Shown: piece after piece, positions 36,828 through 45,289 of the stretch | Layout: the number at the start of each line of letters is the position of its first letter | Numbering within the stretch: the stretch's first letter is position 1 | Origin: Pseudogracilibacillus sp. | GTDB lineage: Bacteria; Bacillota; Bacilli; Bacillales; Amphibacillaceae | Length of the DNA stretch: 45,289 bases | Reading direction: 5' to 3' | Assembly: GCA_026169505.1 (NCBI GenBank) | Contig: JAPFCO010000466.1 | Span: 1 to 45,289, forward strand | Program-made: the position numbers and the translations under genes | Notes under the pieces: model-generated | Told to the model about the DNA's origin: nothing | Databases searched by the model: none | What the model saw: only the letters and a program-made list of their open reading frames with translations

Positions 36828-37772
36828 ATGATCGAGATCGAAAAACCAAACATAGAGACACTTGAAATAAGTGAAGATGCAACATTTGGTAAATTTGTAG
36901 TTGAGCCACTTGAGAGAGGATATGGTACAACACTTGGAAACTCTTTACGCCGTATCCTTTTATCCTCACTTCCAGGAGCAGCAGTTACATCTGTGCAAAT
37001 TGATGGTGCGCTTCATGAGTTTTCGACAATTGATGGAGTAGTGGAGGATGTAACAACAATTATTTTGAATCTAAAGAAATTAGCTCTCAAAATCTATTCC
37101 GATGATGTGAAAACATTAGAGATTGACACTCAAGAAGAAGGATTAGTTACAGCGGCAGATATTACTTTTGACAGTGATGTTGAAGTGTTGAACCCTGAAC
37201 TACCAATCGCAACATTAAATAGCAGTGGAAAGTTATATATGAGAATTACAGCTGAACGTGGTCGTGGTTATCGTACAGCTGAAGAAAACAAACAAGATAA
37301 CCAACCAATTGGAGTTATTCCAGTTGATTCTATCTTTACACCTGTTTCACGAGCGAACTATCAAGTAGAGAACACTCGAATTGGTCAAGTAGCTAACTAT
37401 GATAAATTAACTTTTGATGTTTGGACGAACGGAAGCATTCGACCTGAAGAAGCAATTTCTTTAGGTGCAAAAGTGTTTACAGAACATCTTAATATTTTCG
37501 TAGGTTTAACAGATGATGCTCAGAAGGCTGAGATCATGGTAGAGAAAGAAGAAGACCAGAAAGAAAAAGTGTTAGAGATGACAATTGAAGAGTTGGATCT
37601 ATCTGTTAGATCGTATAACTGTTTAAAACGTGCTGGTATCAACACAGTACAAGAATTGTCGACGAAGACAGAAGAAGATATGATGAAAGTGCGTAATTTA
37701 GGTCGTAAGTCGTTAGATGAAGTGAAAAACAAACTAGCGGAACTTGATCTAGGTTTACGCAATGACGATTAA
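36828..37772 (+). CDS. rpoA: RNA polymerase alpha subunit
   Basis: [31 protein letters not shown]; alpha-CTD. Confidence 0.98.
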   Translation: MIEIEKPNIETLEISEDATFGKFVVEPLERGYGTTLGNSLRRILLSSLPGAAVTSVQIDGALHEFSTIDGVVEDVTTIILNLKKLALKIYSDDVKTLEIDTQEEGLVTAADITFDSDVEVLNPELPIATLNSSGKLYMRITAERGRGYRTAEENKQDNQPIGVIPVDSIFTPVSRANYQVENTRIGQVANYDKLTFDVWTNGSIRPEEAISLGAKVFTEHLNIFVGLTDDAQKAEIMVEKEEDQKEKVLEMTIEELDLSVRSYNCLKRAGINTVQELSTKTEEDMMKVRNLGRKSLDEVKNKLAELDLGLRNDD

Positions 37773-37820
37773 TTCAATTTTTAAAGAATGATCGTCATGA
37801 AGTGAAAAGGAGGAAAACTC

Positions 37821-38222
37821 ATGGCAAGGAAGTTAGGACGTGCAACGGATGTGCGTATGGCGTTATTGCGTAACTTAGTTACAGACGTTATCGTATACGG
37901 ACGTGTGGAGACGACAGACTCTAAAGCTAAAGAGCTTAAGAAACTCGTTGACAAAATGGTAACTTTAGGTAAACGTGGAGACTTACATGCTCGTCGCCAA
38001 GCTGCATCTTTTTTATATAATAAAAAGGATGAGAATGGTGAACCAGTATTACAGAAGTTATTTGGTGAAATCGCAGATCGCTATGAGAATGTACAGGGTG
38101 GATATACCCGAGTTCTTAAATTAGGACCTCGTCGTGGCGACGGTGCTAATATGGCAATTATCGAATTAAGAGCTTTAAATGATAATGAAGTATCTGGAGA
38201 TTCGGCTGCTGAAGCTGAATAA
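37821..38222 (+). CDS. rplQ: Ribosomal protein L17
   Basis: [32 protein letters not shown]. Confidence 0.97.
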   Translation: MARKLGRATDVRMALLRNLVTDVIVYGRVETTDSKAKELKKLVDKMVTLGKRGDLHARRQAASFLYNKKDENGEPVLQKLFGEIADRYENVQGGYTRVLKLGPRRGDGANMAIIELRALNDNEVSGDSAAEAE

Positions 38223-38260
38223 TACCATTGAATAGATCTAGTTTGTAAGGATTCATTACG

Positions 38261-38323
38261 AACAAACAGCAAGGGGCAGGACAACATCTCAAACAGAGAT
38301 GGATCCAAGCCCTTTTTGTTTGT
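38261..38323 (+). terminator. Compound terminator after rplQ
   Basis: AACAAAC..AAGGGGC outer arm pairs with GCCCTTTTTGTTTGTT; nested CATCTC/GAGATG. Confidence 0.75.
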
Positions 38324-38493
38324 TTAAAATAACATACACGAATCTAATTTCAATCGCACGTTAACATAGTACTTAAATCAATTAGAATTATCTACATTGA
38401 TATGACATCATTGTTACACATGTAAAGAAATGAAAGTCATAGGTAGTATATGCTATTATATAATGAGAATGATGAAGCGAGGCGACAAACTAT

Positions 38494-39330
38494 ATGGATC
38501 AATTAATTGAATTTAAGCATGTCTCTTTTCGCTATCAAGAAGACGGACCTTGGGTATTGAAAGATATTTCGTTTTCAGTGGCAGAAAATGAATCAGTTGC
38601 AATTATTGGACATAATGGTTCTGGAAAATCAACCATCGCGAAATTGATGAATGGACTTTTGTTTCCACAAGAGGGTGAAATTTGGATTAATGGACAGCAA
38701 TTGACGGAAGAATCAATTTGGGATATTCGCCGAGAAGTTGGGATGGTTTTTCAAAATCCTGATAACCAATTTGTAGGTGCAACAGTGCAAGATGATGTTG
38801 CCTTTGGTATGGAGAATCGGGGTGTTCCGCGTCAAGAAATGGAGAAACGTATTCAGAGCTCATTACAAGCAGTCAAAATGACAGAATACCTTTTAACAGA
38901 ACCACATCGATTATCAGGTGGTCAGAAACAACGAGTTGCTATTGCAGGGATCATCGCTATATCTCCGAAAGTACTCATATTGGACGAAGCGACAGTTATG
39001 CTTGATCCAAGAGGACGTAATGAAATTATGGAAACAATTAATCAGTTAACAGAGCAAGAGAAATTATCTTTAATAACGATTACGCATGACTTACAAGAAG
39101 TTACCCAAGTAGAGCGTGTGATTGTTCTAAACAAGGGTGAAATTTGGACGACAGGTACTCCTAGAACTATATTACGGAATAGTAAGGAATTACAAGCTAT
39201 CGGGCTAGATGTACCTTTTATAACTGATTTATCAGGGAAACTATCTGAACTGGGGATTGTATTAGAAAATGAACCATTTACTTCGGAGGAAATGTTGGAG
39301 GATTTATGGATATTACATTCAAAAACGTAA
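38494..39330 (+). CDS. ecfA1: ECF transporter ATPase A1 (CbiO1)
   Basis: Walker [33 protein letters not shown]. Confidence 0.95.
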   Translation: MDQLIEFKHVSFRYQEDGPWVLKDISFSVAENESVAIIGHNGSGKSTIAKLMNGLLFPQEGEIWINGQQLTEESIWDIRREVGMVFQNPDNQFVGATVQDDVAFGMENRGVPRQEMEKRIQSSLQAVKMTEYLLTEPHRLSGGQKQRVAIAGIIAISPKVLILDEATVMLDPRGRNEIMETINQLTEQEKLSLITITHDLQEVTQVERVIVLNKGEIWTTGTPRTILRNSKELQAIGLDVPFITDLSGKLSELGIVLENEPFTSEEMLEDLWILHSKT

Positions 39331-40187
39331 GTTATACGTATCAACCAAAATCACCATTTGAACATCAAGCATTAAAGGATATCTCTTTTCAAATTCCAAC
39401 AGGCTCATTTGTCGCAATCATTGGACATACAGGTTCTGGTAAATCTACTTTAATCCAACATTTAAATGGACTATTACGGCCTACAGAAGGCGAGATAACG
39501 ATAGGATCATATACTTTATCAAGTGAGAAGAAGTTAAAGGAAATGAAGGAATTACGTAGCCAGGTTGGTGTCGTATTTCAGTATCCGGAACACCAACTTT
39601 TTGAAGAGACAGTGGAGAAGGATATTGCTTTTGGACCATCGAACTTCGATGTGCCGGAACATATTATAAAAAAGCGCATCAAAGAAGTCATTCCTAGAGT
39701 AGGATTGCCAGAGTCCATCTTAACAAGGTCACCTTTTGAATTAAGTGGTGGGCAAATGCGTCGGGTTGCGATTGCGGGAGTGCTCGCATCAAAACCAAGT
39801 ATTTATGTGTTAGATGAACCAACGGCGGGATTAGATCCGCGAGGACAGAAGGAAATAATGGACATGTTTTATGATATGCATCATGAAGAAGAAAATCAAA
39901 CAACGATTCTTGTAACACATAGTATGGAAGATGCTTTACAGTATGCTGACTATATTGTAATTTTGAATCAAGGCGAAAAGTATATGGAAGGAAAGCCAGA
40001 AGAGATTTTCGCACAGGAAATAGCAATAAAAGAGGTACATTTAGAATTACCTGAATCGATTCAGTTTATCAAACAATATAACGAACGATTTAATGAATCA
40101 TTGCCTCTAATCAAACAATCTACAGATGATATTGCTAAAAAGGTGCAGCAAACAATGACACAAATGACGAAAATAGAGAAGGAATAA
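39306..40187 (+). CDS. ecfA2: ECF transporter ATPase A2 (CbiO2)
   Basis: [36 protein letters not shown]; overlaps ecfA1. Confidence 0.95.
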   Translation: MDITFKNVSYTYQPKSPFEHQALKDISFQIPTGSFVAIIGHTGSGKSTLIQHLNGLLRPTEGEITIGSYTLSSEKKLKEMKELRSQVGVVFQYPEHQLFEETVEKDIAFGPSNFDVPEHIIKKRIKEVIPRVGLPESILTRSPFELSGGQMRRVAIAGVLASKPSIYVLDEPTAGLDPRGQKEIMDMFYDMHHEEENQTTILVTHSMEDALQYADYIVILNQGEKYMEGKPEEIFAQEIAIKEVHLELPESIQFIKQYNERFNESLPLIKQSTDDIAKKVQQTMTQMTKIEKE

Positions 40188-40214
40188 TTTGCATTATTTA
40201 AGGAGTTTACTCGC

Positions 40215-41012
40215 ATGATAAATTCAATGATCATCGGACAATATGTCCCCGGTGACTCTTTCATTCATAAATTAGATCCAAGAACAAAGTTAATTGTCAT
40301 ATTTTTTTATGTGATCGTTGTCTTTTTTGCGAATAATACATTAAGTTATGGGTTATTAACTTTATTCGTACTTATTGCAGTCGTCACGACACGGATCCCA
40401 CTAAGATTCATTATCAAAGGATTAACACCCATTTGGTTTTTAATTATTTTTACTTTTTTACTGCATTTATTTTTAACAAAAGAAGGGCCAGTTGTCTTTG
40501 AATGGTGGGCATTTACATTTCATTTAGGTGGTGTTATTCAAGGTCTTGTCATCGCTTTACGGTTTATGTTATTAATTTTAATGACATCCTTACTCACTTT
40601 AACAACGACACCGATTGAGATTACGGATGCAATCGAGTCACTACTCCATCCATTAAAAAAACTGAAGTTTCCAGTTCATGAATTAGCATTAATGATGTCG
40701 ATTTCTTTACGGTTTATTCCGACATTAATGCAAGAAACCGATAAAATATCAATGGCGCAAGCATCACGTGGGGTTGATTTTAGAACAGGGTCATTGAAAG
40801 AACGTTTAAAAGCAATCATTCCTTTGCTCGTGCCTTTATTTGTAAGTGCCTTTAAACGGGCAGAAGAGCTTGCAATGGCGATGGAGGCAAGAGGGTATCA
40901 GGGAGGAGAAGGTCGCACAAAGCTACGGGAATTAAAGTATCTAAGACGGGACTTTATTATGTTTATTATATTCATCCTTGTTGTAGTGGGACTTCTCTTC
41001 GTGCGGAATTAG
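40215..41012 (+). CDS. ecfT: ECF transporter transmembrane protein EcfT
   Basis: Polytopic; coupling motifs QASRGVDF and AMEARGY. Confidence 0.95.
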   Translation: MINSMIIGQYVPGDSFIHKLDPRTKLIVIFFYVIVVFFANNTLSYGLLTLFVLIAVVTTRIPLRFIIKGLTPIWFLIIFTFLLHLFLTKEGPVVFEWWAFTFHLGGVIQGLVIALRFMLLILMTSLLTLTTTPIEITDAIESLLHPLKKLKFPVHELALMMSISLRFIPTLMQETDKISMAQASRGVDFRTGSLKERLKAIIPLLVPLFVSAFKRAEELAMAMEARGYQGGEGRTKLRELKYLRRDFIMFIIFILVVVGLLFVRN

Positions 41013-41029
41013 CTGAAAGGATCAAGCAA

Positions 41030-41788
41030 ATGACAAAGGTAAAATGTACGATAAGTTATGACGGAACTAACTTTTCAGGTTTTCAAATTCAACCGAATAA
41101 ACGAACCATACAATATGAAATCGAAGCAGCATTACAACGTATGCATAAAAAACAACATATCCGGATCCAAAGCTCAGGTCGTACAGATAAAGGAGTCCAT
41201 GCTAAAAGACAAGTCATTCATTTTGAAACAACACTTGCAATTGACCCTGCTAATTGGAAAAAGGCTTTAAACGTGCTTTTGCCTAGTGATATAGTAATTC
41301 ATCGAGTAGAGATTGTTCCGGAAACATTTCATGCGCGTTATGATGCAATCGAAAAGGAATATCGCTACTTTGTTTTAAATACGGGAGAGCCAGACGTGTT
41401 TCAACGTAATTATTCTTATTTCGATCCATTCCATATTGATATAAAGAAGATGCAACTTGCTTGTAAAAGATTTGAAGGAACACATGATTTTACATCCTTT
41501 TGTTCCGCTAAAGCAACGATTAAAGGGAGTAAAGTCAGGACACTTTATGAGGTCAGTTGTCAAAAGCATGAGAATACGATAGAATTTATTTTTCGTGGAA
41601 ATGGTTTCTTATATCATATGGTCCGTATTATCGTAAGTGTGCTATTAGATGTTGGTAAAAGCAAAATAACGCTAGAGGAAATTGATACGATGTTTATACT
41701 TAAAAACAGAGAATATGTAGGTATGACGATCCCGCCAGAGGGATTATATTTGTGGAATGTAGTTTATGAGGATGAAAGAGAGCAATAA
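41030..41788 (+). CDS. truA: tRNA pseudouridine synthase A
   Basis: ISYDGTNFSGFQIQPNKRTIQ; SSGRTDKGVHAK. Confidence 0.96.
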   Translation: MTKVKCTISYDGTNFSGFQIQPNKRTIQYEIEAALQRMHKKQHIRIQSSGRTDKGVHAKRQVIHFETTLAIDPANWKKALNVLLPSDIVIHRVEIVPETFHARYDAIEKEYRYFVLNTGEPDVFQRNYSYFDPFHIDIKKMQLACKRFEGTHDFTSFCSAKATIKGSKVRTLYEVSCQKHENTIEFIFRGNGFLYHMVRIIVSVLLDVGKSKITLEEIDTMFILKNREYVGMTIPPEGLYLWNVVYEDEREQ

Positions 41789-41825
41789 GAGACAATTACT
41801 TGACAAAACCTGTGTATTTGATATA

Positions 41826-41885
41826 TTATGGTGTATGGCAAATTGTTTCTAATCCATAATTAGCCCCGGAAACTAATTGTGTGAA
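41826..41885 (+). promoter_or_regulatory. Probable L13 leader
   Basis: TTATGG/CCATAA and AATTAG-CCCCGGAAA-CTAATT hairpins upstream of rplM; TTGACA just upstream. Confidence 0.55.
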
Positions 41886-41931
41886 TATAGATGAAAAGCG
41901 AAAATGAACAGAACTTTGGAGGGAAATAACT

Positions 41932-42369
41932 ATGCGTACAACATTCATGGCAAATGATGGTAATGTAGAGCGCAAGTGGTATGTGATTGATGCAGAGGAT
42001 CTAGTATTAGGTCGTCTATCAACGGAAGTTGCATCTATCCTACGTGGGAAACATAAACCGACGTACACACCGCATGTTGATACAGGAGATAACGTAATTA
42101 TTGTCAATGCTGAAAAGATTGCACTAACAGGTAATAAACTAAACGATAAAATGTATTACAATCATTCAGGATACACTGGTGGAATGAGAGAGCGTAACGC
42201 ACTTGAAATGAAAACACACTACCCTGAGAAGATGATTGAAGTTGCAGTAAAAGGTATGTTACCAAAAGGACCTTTAGGTCGTAAAATGATTAAGAAATTA
42301 TTCGTTTATGGTGGTCCAGAACATAAAAATCAGGGTCAAAAACCAGAAGTTTACGAACTTAAAGGATAA
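41932..42369 (+). CDS. rplM: Ribosomal protein L13
   Basis: [40 protein letters not shown]. Confidence 0.98.
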   Translation: MRTTFMANDGNVERKWYVIDAEDLVLGRLSTEVASILRGKHKPTYTPHVDTGDNVIIVNAEKIALTGNKLNDKMYYNHSGYTGGMRERNALEMKTHYPEKMIEVAVKGMLPKGPLGRKMIKKLFVYGGPEHKNQGQKPEVYELKG

Positions 42370-42387
42370 TAAAGGGAGGTTAATCAA

Positions 42388-42780
42388 TTGTCACAAGTAC
42401 AATATTATGGAACAGGTCGCCGCAAAAACTCAACAGCACGTGTGCGTTTAGTACCGGGATCTGGCCGTGTGATTATAAACAAACGTGATGCGGAAGAATA
42501 TTTCCCATATGACACTCAACGTCTAATTTTAAAACAACCACTTGTAGCTACAGAAACGGAAGGCACATATGATGTCTTAGTTAATGTGCACGGTGGTGGA
42601 TTCACAGGACAAGCTGGAGCTATCCGTCATGGAGTTGCTCGTGCTTTACTAGAAGCGGATCCAGAATATCGTGGAGCTCTAAAGAGCGAAGGATATTTAA
42701 CAAGAGACTCAAGAATGAAAGAACGTAAAAAATACGGTCTTCGTTCAGCGCGTCGTGCAGCACAGTTCTCAAAACGTTAA
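42388..42780 (+). CDS. rpsI: Ribosomal protein S9
   Basis: TTG start after [35 protein letters not shown]-terminus. Confidence 0.97.
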   Translation: MSQVQYYGTGRRKNSTARVRLVPGSGRVIINKRDAEEYFPYDTQRLILKQPLVATETEGTYDVLVNVHGGGFTGQAGAIRHGVARALLEADPEYRGALKSEGYLTRDSRMKERKKYGLRSARRAAQFSKR

Positions 42781-42801
42781 TTGTAGATTTATACGAATTG
42801 C

Positions 42802-42836
42802 AAAACCCTTTCTCACTTTGTGGAGAGGGTTTTTTG
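42802..42836 (+). terminator. Terminator after rpsI
   Basis: AAAACCCTTTCTC...GGAGAGGGTTTTTT. Confidence 0.88.
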
Positions 42837-42858
42837 TTTATATTTTTGGATTTTATAA

Positions 42859-43034
42859 TGTAGAGGCAATTTCAGTTATTATAATGCTAATATATGTATA
42901 GAAGAAGTAAGAGAGAAGTTTGGTAAGCTCACAGTAGAAGAATATTATGACGTAATGGGAGTGACTGAGGAAGTAGTATATAATTTCACTGATATATATC
43001 ATGATAGTATTAATAGTAATATTAAAGAGGCTTA
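42859..43034 (+). pseudogene. Possible gene remnant without a start codon
   Basis: 58-codon open frame ending ...VREKFGKLTVEEYYDVMGVTEEVVYNFTDIYHDSINSNIKEA*, no plausible start or RBS. Confidence 0.35.
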
Positions 43035-43355
43035 ATTGGTTTAGTTTTTATCGGCATGAGATAATGACGTTCACTATAATAATCTTTACATGCTTTTTAC
43101 ATGTTATTCACCTTAACTTCATATTCTATTGATATCATGAATACAAGTAGATAATTGCATACTACTTTTAGAATAAGAACAACAGAATTCTATCTTATTC
43201 GTAGTAGATTAAGAAGAATACTTGAACTGTTCATGAAGGGAGGTTTGGTCAATGAGTAGAGGCGAAAGCTGAAACAATGAAGAAAAGGGTCATAAATGAT
43301 ACGATAAATGAGAAGCAATGAAAAATAAAGTAAAAAATAAATAGGAGGAGATTCA

Positions 43356-44168
43356 TTGAGTACGAAAAAATTAATTGCTATTGATCTAGATGGAACATTA
43401 TTAAATAATGAAGGGCAAGTTTCAGAAGAGACAAAAGAAGTCATTACTGAAATTCGTAATCAAGGGCATAAAGTGGTGATTGCAACAGGTAGACACACGA
43501 TGTCTGCGATACCGATTGCTGAACAACTGGCTTTGACAGACTCGATTGTTTGCTTTAATGGTGCACTTGTTATGAATATGGAGAAAAACCAAGCAAAATT
43601 AGTCCATTCATTTGTACAACAAGAATTAAAAAAATTAATCGCATTAGTGAAAGAGTGGGGTTATGGTTATATCACGTCTACTCAAAATAGTTATCATATC
43701 GAATCACAGTATAGGCATTTAATAGACTTATTTGGAAAAATAGGAATTAAGGTAGAAGAAAGTGATAGTTTGGAGAATTTAGCACATCCAATTTTAAAAA
43801 CTTCTATTATTGGAACAGAAGAGGAACTAAATCAAATCGAACGATTTGTGCAGCCAACAATACCTCATCTTGGTGTTGTACGAAGCGGCGAAGAATCGAT
43901 TGATATAATGAACCGAGAAGCGAGTAAGGGAGTGGCCTTACAATGGTTAGCAAACCACTATCAGGTGAAGCAGGAAGATACGATTTCATTTGGAAACTAT
44001 TATAACGACATTAGTATGTTTCAGTATGCAGGAACAGGTGTAGCAGTAGACAATGCCCCAGATCAAGTGAAGCAACAAGCAGATATCATTACGGCTTCGA
44101 ATGAAGAAAATGGTGTAGCTCAATTTTTAGAAGAACATCTTTTAGGAAGTGTGTATGCACGTGCATAA
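43356..44168 (+). CDS. HAD-superfamily Cof-type phosphatase
   Basis: TTG start after AGGAGGAG; motif I AIDLDGTLLN; C-terminal SFGNYYNDISMFQYAGTGVAVDNAP. Confidence 0.92.
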   Translation: MSTKKLIAIDLDGTLLNNEGQVSEETKEVITEIRNQGHKVVIATGRHTMSAIPIAEQLALTDSIVCFNGALVMNMEKNQAKLVHSFVQQELKKLIALVKEWGYGYITSTQNSYHIESQYRHLIDLFGKIGIKVEESDSLENLAHPILKTSIIGTEEELNQIERFVQPTIPHLGVVRSGEESIDIMNREASKGVALQWLANHYQVKQEDTISFGNYYNDISMFQYAGTGVAVDNAPDQVKQQADIITASNEENGVAQFLEEHLLGSVYARA

Positions 44169-44201
44169 GTGACGGTAGGACAATAATTGATCTGAACAAG
44201 T

Positions 44202-44237
44202 AATGGCTTTATTGGTTAAAGCGCATTGCTTTTTTTG
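44202..44237 (+). terminator. Terminator after the HAD hydrolase
   Basis: AATGGCTTTA-TTGGT-TAAAGCGCATT with T-rich tail. Confidence 0.65.
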
Positions 44238-44761
44238 TGTTGTCTATTATTATGTGAAAGGGAGAATAAAGATAATGCGCAGCAACATTTAAAAAAGTAC
44301 TTTCTAAAATTTTCTAGAAATTGCTTTCTATTTATCGTGAAGGTTTTACTGAAAGTAGATATTTTAATTTAATTATGCACAAGCAAAATGAAAAGTATGA
44401 TGAATAATGTGGAATGAGCAGTGTTTACGTATCATAATTTAAACGTCGCAATCAGTCATTTGAAGTATTAACAAAATGCAAAGCAAGTATTTATTCATCG
44501 TCCAAGTCCATCATAATGTCTAGGATGAACTAATAAAATCAGAACTGGACTAAATATTATTGGAATCTAATGATTATAGCTATATCACAACTTGAAAAAG
44601 GCACATTACTAATTATTGCTTTCTTGAAGATGGGGCTGTTTATATTTAAAGTTAGTGATAGAATTATAATTAGAATGCAGATGAAACGGACTTTATATCT
44701 GTGATATATATTTAGCTAGTTTCCTTTTAATATGTATATTAATATAAAGGAGGCAAATTAA

Positions 44762-45082
44762 TTGGAAAGGAAAGTAGATACCTTTATTGTTACCGCATAT
44801 GCAAAGGCGCCGCAAAATACATCTATGTATGAAGTGTATAAAAATATAGGGGTTGTCCTAGAAATTGATTGGGAAACGAGAATAGTAGTTGATGCAGAGT
44901 TCACTTTTATCACAAATCTAGCTAAAGCATATTTCAGGAGACTTATCATAGGTTATAATATGGATGCGGGAGTAGAGATGTTATTACAACAAGTAGATAC
45001 AAACTATTATGCACCTTCCGCAAACAGTATTGGAGTAGCGTTAAAGTCAGCCTTTAGAAGGTATGAGGAAAGAGTGAAATAG
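44762..45082 (+). CDS. Small conserved protein, probably DUF3870 family
   Basis: TTG start after AAAGGAGG; VVDAEFTFITNLAKAYFRRLIIGYNMD...ALKSAFRRYEE; family recalled, not searched. Confidence 0.65.
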   Translation: MERKVDTFIVTAYAKAPQNTSMYEVYKNIGVVLEIDWETRIVVDAEFTFITNLAKAYFRRLIIGYNMDAGVEMLLQQVDTNYYAPSANSIGVALKSAFRRYEERVK

Positions 45083-45096
45083 TTTAAAAAAAGTGA

Positions 45097-45126
45097 TTGA
45101 CATCAATATAAGTTAAGTAATATAAT
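45097..45126 (+). promoter_or_regulatory. Sigma-A-like promoter near right edge
   Basis: Consensus TTGACA (45097) - 18 nt - TATAAT (45121). Confidence 0.7.
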
Positions 45127-45203
45127 GTATCTTAATATGAGAACAATACATAAGAAAAATCATTTTTTAAATGTTAGAAGCATGTCCACTTCTATTTAAA
45201 TTT

Positions 45204-45277
45204 AAAAATGCTCAGTTTTTCTGACAGTATCGGGTTTATTGTTAATGCCTATGTACTTCAGAAAACTGAGCATTTTT
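45204..45277 (+). terminator. Long stem-loop, terminator-like on both strands
   Basis: AAAAATGCTCAGTTTTTCTGA (45204-45224) pairs with TCAGAAAACTGAGCATTTTT (45258-45277), one bulge; 33-nt loop. Confidence 0.75.
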
Positions 45278-45289
45278 ATTTGATGATAA

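Noticed and set aside
38494-41012. ABC module considered as a novel transporter or defence system
   Set aside because: Standard EcfA1-EcfA2-EcfT energy-coupling module in its usual position after rplQ.

Overview
This window is the conserved translation and transcription super-cluster of a low-GC Bacillota genome (Bacillaceae-like). Its order is gltX (5' truncated), T-box, cysE-cysS-mrnC-rlmB-yacP/rae1, sigH, rpmGB-secE-nusG, rplK-rplA, rplJ-rplL, rsmC-like, rpoB-rpoC, rplGB (L7Ae family), rpsL-rpsG-fusA-tuf, the full S10/spc/alpha run (rpsJ to rplQ), ecfA1-ecfA2-ecfT-truA, and rplM-rpsI. The last ~2.5 kb is accessory: a Cof-type HAD hydrolase, decayed AT-rich DNA, a probable DUF3870 gene and a structured, promoter-preceded element at the right edge. 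All larger plus-strand genes are recognisable housekeeping genes. I see no CRISPR array, phage, transposase or defence system, and I could not identify a new multi-gene system. What merits a second look is mostly non-coding: RNA leaders and hairpins (secE-nusG, nusG-rplK, rpoB, rpoC-rplGB, rpsJ, rpoA, cof, right edge), a paired L1-operator-like motif, the absence of map between adk and infA, and an atypical HAD motif IV. Structures were found by eye from complementary arms. No folding, database or comparative search was run.
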